Of a stretch of DNA of 57,596 nucleotides, positions 53,091 through 57,596 are shown in pieces. Made by a program: the position numbers and the translations under genes. This stretch comes from Bacillota bacterium (GTDB lineage Bacteria; Bacillota; Clostridia; Acetivibrionales; DSM-1351): the NCBI GenBank assembly GCA_023416275.1, contig JAEZIB010000050.1:1-57596 (forward strand). Reading direction: 5' to 3'. Below the pieces are notes generated by a model. That model was not told where the DNA came from and searched no databases. It was given only the letters and a program-made list of their open reading frames with translations. Position 1 is the first letter of the stretch; each line of letters opens with the position of its first letter.

Positions 53091-54465
53091 ATACAAAATA
53101 GCTATACCTTATATGATAATTATTATAGCCATTCCGCTTTTAACTATGATTATTTTCAATGTTATCATGCAATCCTATATATTAAAAACATCAAGTGAAG
53201 AGTTGAAAGATGCAATAGAAACAACAAACTATTTATTTAAGCAGCAGGTGAACAATAATTCTATCCTTAATCAAAGTCAAGAGAAATTAGTCAATTCTTT
53301 GTCAAAATTAAAAGCGACTTTGAAAACGTCAAAATTTGCCACAAAAACAGAAATCGTTGTATTTAGTAAACAGGGTAAAATGATTTATCCTAAATCATTT
53401 TCAGAGGACTCATTCTTAAATAGTGCCCTAATTAATCAAGTAAGGACACTGGAATTTGGCAAAGGTAATACTACACAGCAAATAAAGGTGAATAATAATA
53501 AATACCTTTTGGCAAAGCATTCCTCAAAACAATTATCATTTAAACTAATATATATATTATCTATGGATAATGCGAATGGTTTGATAAAAACTATAAATAT
53601 AATACTGATTAGCATTTTAACCATTGCCACATTGGTTAGCTTGTTAATATCTTTATTTATATCGAATAGTATTTCAAGGCCAATTAGAAAAATCAATAAT
53701 ATTGCAAATACAATAGGACATGGAGAGTTTGTAACTATTGAACCAATAACTTCATCAAAGGAAATGTTTGAGCTTTCTAACAGTATGAATACAATGTCTC
53801 AAAGTTTATACCAACTTGAAAATACTCAAAGAACTTTCTTACAAAATGCATCTCATGAACTTAGAACTCCACTTATGTCAGTGCAGGGATATGCAGAAGG
53901 TATAATGAAAGGGGTGTTTTCTGATAATGTACAGGCTGCTAATATAATTTGTGAGGAAAGTAAGAGGTTAACTTCGTTGGTTGAACAGCTACTGGTACTG
54001 TCTAGAATAGAAAACAACACTTATAATGTAAATATGTGCAGGGCAAATTTAAACGATATTATAAAAGACTACCTTCAAAGGCTAAATGGGTTTGCAATAA
54101 AAAATGAAAAGCAACTAATTTTAAAAGAAGGAAATAATCAAATTCCAGTATGTGTTGATGATGAGCTATTATCGCAGGCAGTTGTAAATATAGCATCAAA
54201 TAGCATTAGATTTGCAAAAACCAAGGTTGATATAAACATTTTTAGAGATAATATCAATGCATATATAAAAATTAGCGATGATGGATCTGGAATAGCTAAA
54301 GAGGATTTGCCACATATCTTTGATAGATTTTATAAAGGAAAAGGTGGAAATTTTGGACTTGGCCTTTCCATAGCAAAGTCCTCAATTAATGCTATCATGG
54401 GAAATATTACAGCATACAACACTGATGTAGGAGCAGAATTTTTGATTAGGTTACCTATATCATGA
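53077..54465 (+). CDS. Sensor histidine kinase
   Basis: 462 residues from ATG 53077. Two membrane helices (about 8-32 and 180-205) flank an extracytoplasmic sensor of ~150 residues. A HAMP linker (SRPIRKINNIANTIGHGEF), the H-box ASHELRTPLMSVQGYAEGIMKG, N-box NIASNSIRFAK, DDGSGI and GLGLSIAKS follow. It phosphorylates the response regulator encoded upstream. The signal is unknown. Confidence 0.94.
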   Translation: MKKIKYKIAIPYMIIIIAIPLLTMIIFNVIMQSYILKTSSEELKDAIETTNYLFKQQVNNNSILNQSQEKLVNSLSKLKATLKTSKFATKTEIVVFSKQGKMIYPKSFSEDSFLNSALINQVRTLEFGKGNTTQQIKVNNNKYLLAKHSSKQLSFKLIYILSMDNANGLIKTINIILISILTIATLVSLLISLFISNSISRPIRKINNIANTIGHGEFVTIEPITSSKEMFELSNSMNTMSQSLYQLENTQRTFLQNASHELRTPLMSVQGYAEGIMKGVFSDNVQAANIICEESKRLTSLVEQLLVLSRIENNTYNVNMCRANLNDIIKDYLQRLNGFAIKNEKQLILKEGNNQIPVCVDDELLSQAVVNIASNSIRFAKTKVDINIFRDNINAYIKISDDGSGIAKEDLPHIFDRFYKGKGGNFGLGLSIAKSSINAIMGNITAYNTDVGAEFLIRLPIS

Positions 54466-54515
54466 GAGATAAAACCGTTTTATCTATATCTAAAACATAT
54501 CTGTAACAGTTTTTG

Positions 54516-54544
54516 TTGTATTATACTTTTTACTAAGTTATAAT
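54516..54544 (+). promoter_or_regulatory. Promoter of purA
   Basis: TTGTAT at 54516, a 17-base spacer and a consensus TATAAT at 54539-54544, about 95 bp before the purA start. Confidence 0.6.
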
Positions 54545-54638
54545 TTAATAGGTTGGTTAGTAAATTAGATAACTATTGATAAATAGACTATAGCTGGAAA
54601 TAAGCGATTGCATTTAAATAGACAGGAGGATATATATA

Positions 54639-55916
54639 ATGGCCGTAAGAGTAGTAGTTGGAACTCAATGGGGTGATGAAGGTAAAGGTAAGTATATTGA
54701 TATGCTTGCTGAAAAGTCTGATTTTATTGTGAGGTTTTCAGGAGGAAATAATGCAGGACATACAATTGTTGCAAATGGAGAAAAATATGCTCTGCATCTG
54801 ATTCCATCGGGAATACTTCATACTAATAAAACATGTATTATAGGAAATGGTGTTGTAGTAGATCCAGCAGTTTTACTTAAAGAAATAAAGGATTTAAATG
54901 ATAGAGGAGTTACAACAGACCATCTTTTAATAAGTGACAGAGCCCATGTCATTATGCCTTATCATATAGGTTTGGATGAGTTACAAGAGAATTTTAGGTC
55001 AGAGGGCAATAAAATTGGAACTACAAAAAGAGGAATAGGACCTTGTTATGCTGATAAGATTGAACGCTCTGGAATAAGAATGTGCGATTTTATGGAAAAG
55101 GATGAATTCATAAAAAAAGTTAAATTAAATCTTGAACTTAAAAATCTTATAATAGAAAAAGTATATGGTGGGAAGCCATATGATGCTCAAGGCATAATTG
55201 ATGAGTATTTAGGTTATGCAGAGCAGATAAGAAAATATGTTACTGATACAACTAGTATTTTAGCTGATGCAATCGATCAAGGAAAAGACATATTATTTGA
55301 AGGTGCACAGGCTAATTTCTTGGATGTTGACTTTGGAACATATCCATATGTAACATCTTCTAATCCTATTTCTGGTGGAGTATGTACTGGTTCGGGGATT
55401 GGTCCGGTATATATAAATGAGGTTTATGGAATTCTGAAGGCTTATACTTCAAGAGTAGGAGCTGGTCCATTCCCTACTGAGCAAGATAATGAAGTAGGTG
55501 ATACAATCAGAGAATTGGGTTGGGAATATGGTACAACTACAGGAAGACCTAGAAGATGTGGTTGGCTTGATACTGTTATGATAAAGTATGCTGCAAAAAT
55601 AAATGGATTAACTGCTCTTGCTATAAACCACGTAGACACCATTGGAAAGCTAAATGAGATAAAACTCTGTGTTGGCTATAAAAAAGATGGTATAATAACA
55701 AAGGTTTTTCCTGCAAGCCTAAATGAGCTTGCAAAGTGTGAACCGGTTTATGAAGTATTTGAGCCATGGAAAGAAGATATTTCAGATGTTAAATCCTTCG
55801 ATGAGCTTCCTCAAAACGCCAAAATATACCTTAATAGGATTGAAGAGCTTGTGGGTGTTAAGATAGGCTTGATTGGAGTAGGAAAAGACAGAGAACAGAT
55901 TATTCAGAAGCTTTAA
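54639..55916 (+). CDS. purA: Adenylosuccinate synthetase
   Basis: 425 residues. GTQWGDEGKGKYIDMLAEKSDFIVRFSGGNNAGHT is the GTP/IMP site, with DFGTYPYVTSSNP, YTSRVGAGPFPTEQDNEVGD and TTTGRPRRCGWLD further along. It joins IMP and aspartate in AMP synthesis. GACAGGAGG precedes ATG 54639. The gene stands alone, and the large palindrome of a MITE-like copy begins 29 bases past its stop and may terminate it. Confidence 0.97.
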   Translation: MAVRVVVGTQWGDEGKGKYIDMLAEKSDFIVRFSGGNNAGHTIVANGEKYALHLIPSGILHTNKTCIIGNGVVVDPAVLLKEIKDLNDRGVTTDHLLISDRAHVIMPYHIGLDELQENFRSEGNKIGTTKRGIGPCYADKIERSGIRMCDFMEKDEFIKKVKLNLELKNLIIEKVYGGKPYDAQGIIDEYLGYAEQIRKYVTDTTSILADAIDQGKDILFEGAQANFLDVDFGTYPYVTSSNPISGGVCTGSGIGPVYINEVYGILKAYTSRVGAGPFPTEQDNEVGDTIRELGWEYGTTTGRPRRCGWLDTVMIKYAAKINGLTALAINHVDTIGKLNEIKLCVGYKKDGIITKVFPASLNELAKCEPVYEVFEPWKEDISDVKSFDELPQNAKIYLNRIEELVGVKIGLIGVGKDREQIIQKL

Positions 55917-55938
55917 TGTAATAGTGTAACGCTGTACG

Positions 55939-56095
55939 TTATAACGCCTGGATTCAAAATGAAATTTTTTGATAGTAGAAAAATTTCATTTTGAATCCAG
56001 GCGTATAAGCGGGGCCGGAGATATTCTCACCTCTTTAAAACCAGAGAGGTACCTGCCACTTATAGAAGTGGGGGAAATTTTCTTGCCTCGTTATA
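55939..56095 (-). mobile_element. MITE-like repeat, copy 6, with a perfect 25-bp palindrome
   Basis: Reverse orientation: right end at 55939 (TTATAACGCCTGG) and left end at 56095 (CTTGCCTCGTTATAA). The right end is extended into perfect 25-bp inverted repeats (55945-55969 and 55979-56003) around a nine-base spacer. Other copies keep only one full arm. The left hairpin CCACTTATAGAAGTGG is present. Confidence 0.86.
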
Positions 56096-56453
56096 AAATA
56101 TATGACTTAACTTTTTCCAATAAAAGTATAAGTGTGTGACTCTATAAATATTTTGTTGTCAAACAACTGTATGAATTAGTATTGGTTATTTTATTTTTAA
56201 ACTAATTCATACGGTTATTTCTAATACACTTCTCTGTTTATGTGTTTTTAAATTTATTATTTTGCAATGGGAAGGTTAAGTAAATAAATTTAATTAGCTA
56301 ATATTTTCTATATAAAAAGCTACAGTCTGGTATAAATATTGTACTAGGTTAGATAATCTGTATGATATAGAGATAAATTATTACATATTATACAATGTTA
56401 TACACTTGGTAATTATATATTTTAAATTAAAATAAAAAGTAATAAAAAAAGTG

Positions 56454-56482
56454 TTGACAAAAGTTGAGTTTTTAAGTATCAT
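56454..56482 (+). promoter_or_regulatory. Promoter of tRNA-Lys
   Basis: TTGACA (56454-56459), a 17-base spacer and TATCAT (56477-56482), 33 bases before the tRNA. Confidence 0.8.
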
Positions 56483-56514
56483 TTATACCTGTGGTCGGAA
56501 ACACCACAATTTAT

Positions 56515-56590
56515 GACCCATTAGCTCAGTTGGCAGAGCACTTGACTTTTAATCAAGGTGTCCGCAGTTCGAATCTGCGATGGGTCACCA
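56515..56590 (+). tRNA. tRNA-Lys (anticodon TTT)
   Basis: Acceptor GACCCAT / ATGGGTC, discriminator A, encoded CCA. The anticodon arm CTTGACTTTTAATCAAG shows TTT, and the T-arm has GTTCGAATC. First of five tRNAs, with its own promoter. Confidence 0.97.
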
Positions 56591-56665
56591 AATGCTTTAT
56601 ATATTGTTTTAGTGTATTATGAAAATGATAAACAAAAAAATAGTATCATAAAGATAAAAAAATGC

Positions 56666-56694
56666 TTGACAAAACAAAGAACCCTAAGTACAAT
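56666..56694 (+). promoter_or_regulatory. Promoter of tRNA-Glu/tRNA-Asp
   Basis: TTGACA (56666-56671), a 17-base spacer and TACAAT (56689-56694), 43 bases before tRNA-Glu. Confidence 0.8.
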
Positions 56695-56736
56695 ATACTT
56701 TGTCAGTCAGCGAAAGTTAGACGATGCTTTAATTAA

Positions 56737-56811
56737 GGCCCATTGGTCAAGCGGTTAAGACACCGCCCTTTCACGGCGATAACAGGGGTTCGATTCCCCT
56801 ATGGGTCACCA
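56737..56811 (+). tRNA. tRNA-Glu (anticodon TTC)
   Basis: Acceptor GGCCCAT / ATGGGTC with one G-T pair, anticodon arm CCGCCCTTTCACGGCG giving TTC, T-arm GGGGTTCGATTCCCC, encoded CCA. tRNA-Asp follows after 13 bases. Confidence 0.96.
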
Positions 56812-56824
56812 TTTATTTTCAAAT

Positions 56825-56901
56825 GGCCCGGTAGTTCAGTTGGTTAGAATGCCAGCCTGTCACGCTGGAGGTCGACGGTTCGAGCCCGTTCCGGGTCGCC
56901 A
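56825..56901 (+). tRNA. tRNA-Asp (anticodon GTC)
   Basis: Acceptor GGCCCGG / CCGGGTC, discriminator G (typical of tRNA-Asp), anticodon arm CCAGCCTGTCACGCTGG giving GTC, encoded CCA. Relevant to the nondiscriminating AspRS in this window. Confidence 0.97.
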
Positions 56902-57294
56902 TTTAAAAATTATATAACTGGTATAAATCAGTAAACAAAAGTCCTTTTGGTTATAGCCTTAAGGATTTTTGTTTATTTCGAAAATACTACGATTTTCAAG
57001 CAAATATTTATACTCAGCTCAACATTAATTTTGTGCTTGCATAATCAGTAATTAATCCAAATAGAGAACATATATGTTTCTTCTTGTTCGATTAACATAT
57101 ACAATGAAAATATATTAATAAGAAATCAGATTCAAAAAATAAATTAAAGTAAGATATAGATAAGATGCATAGTATCAATTGTAAAAAGAAGGTGTTAAAA
57201 ACAGTCACTAATGGCTGAAAATAAAGCACTACAACAAAAATTAAAATGCAAACAATAGTCTAATTATTTTGTCAAAATATTTTTTAAAAATGTG
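56902..57294. other. Spacer between tRNA clusters
   Basis: About 390 AT-rich bases. A hairpin AAAAGTCCTTTTGG...CCTTAAGGATTTTTG-like segment near 56936-56975 with a T-rich 3' side may terminate the Glu/Asp tRNA transcript. No ORF is supported. Confidence 0.4.
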
Positions 57295-57323
57295 TTGACA
57301 TATAATATCTTCGATGTTATACT
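57295..57323 (+). promoter_or_regulatory. Promoter of tRNA-Thr/tRNA-Tyr
   Basis: TTGACA (57295-57300), a 17-base spacer and TATACT (57318-57323), 64 bases before tRNA-Thr. Confidence 0.8.
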
Positions 57324-57386
57324 AGTTCAAGTCGGAAGGCAATTAACTTGTTTGAAGACATTGAATATTTATTATTCAGCATATGT

Positions 57387-57462
57387 GCTGGTGTAGCTCA
57401 GCAGGTAGAGCAGCTGACTTGTAATCAGCAGGTCGGGGGTTCGATTCCGTCCGCCAGCTCCA
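57387..57462 (+). tRNA. tRNA-Thr (anticodon TGT)
   Basis: Acceptor GCTGGTG / CGCCAGC, anticodon arm GCTGACTTGTAATCAGC giving TGT, T-arm GGGGGTTCGATTCCGTC (one imperfect pair), encoded CCA. Confidence 0.95.
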
Positions 57463-57465
57463 TAT

Positions 57466-57550
57466 GGAAGGGTTCCCGAGTGGCCAAAGGGGGCAGACTG
57501 TAAATCTGTTGTCTCTGACTTCGATGGTTCGAATCCATCTCCCTCCACCA
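57466..57550 (+). tRNA. tRNA-Tyr (anticodon GTA)
   Basis: Class II tRNA with long variable arm (TTGTCTCTGACTTC region), anticodon arm CAGACTGTAAATCTG giving GTA, T-arm GATGGTTCGAATCCATC, encoded CCA. The acceptor GGAAGGG / TCCCTCC has an A-C mismatch at pair 4-69 and a G-T at 7-66. Confidence 0.94.
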
Positions 57551-57596
57551 CAAAGTCTTGTGCATTCGCTATTGAAGCTGTGTGCAGGGCTTTTTA

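Overview
This 57.6 kb window is AT-rich chromosomal DNA from an anaerobic, endospore-lineage member of the Clostridia. The gene set (type III glutamine synthetase, GatCAB beside an archaeal-type aspartyl-tRNA synthetase, LL-diaminopimelate aminotransferase, a Spo0A-type regulator, two-subunit class I fumarase, a split glutamate synthase) resembles the Ruminiclostridium / Clostridium cellulolyticum group. That placement is inference from gene content; no search was run.

Layout. (1) 1-6.6 kb: a peptide-natural-product locus with a radical SAM maturase (cut by the left edge), two small double-glycine peptides, a C39-peptidase ABC exporter and an HlyD-type partner. (2) 6.9-8.8 kb: asparagine synthetase. 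(3) 8.95-14.4 kb: an arsenic/thiol-redox operon (arsR, ArsP-like permease, Cys-rich ferredoxin, membrane thioredoxin, CcdA, small thioredoxin, ACR3, arsC), then a sensor-kinase remnant fused to a repeat. (4) 15-22.2 kb, minus strand: gatC-gatA-gatB-aspS then glnN. (5) 22.7-33.2 kb: nitrogen assimilation, with glutamate synthase in separate domain genes, glnA, an ANTAR regulator, amtB and PII. (6) 33.4-41.5 kb: agmatinase, dapF, dapL, a HAD phosphatase, RNA-modification genes, gdhA. (7) 42.9-48.5 kb: an RNA methyltransferase, aroA, aroC, aroK, and a Spo0A-like regulator. (8) 48.7-55.9 kb: HU, a Usp-like protein, fumarase, a DUF1858 protein, a secreted coiled-coil protein, a two-component system, purA. 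(9) 56.5-57.6 kb: tRNA-Lys, -Glu, -Asp, -Thr and -Tyr.

Three regulatory or repeat layers run across these genes. First, four nitrogen transcripts (asnB, glnN, the glutamate synthase cluster, amtB) begin with a hairpin whose six-base loop is AATGGC or AAAGGC and which overlaps the 5' arm of an intrinsic terminator. That is the layout expected for ANTAR antitermination, and the window encodes an ANTAR protein with a degenerate receiver. Second, a structured leader family ending in a small covarying hairpin followed by GTGGGAGGTTAG-ATG sits directly in front of gatC, a ferredoxin gene, dapF, an RNA methyltransferase gene and aroC. Third, six copies of a ~150-280 bp MITE-like element lie between genes; two carry a module related to the leader family, and one separates the ars promoter/operator from arsR.
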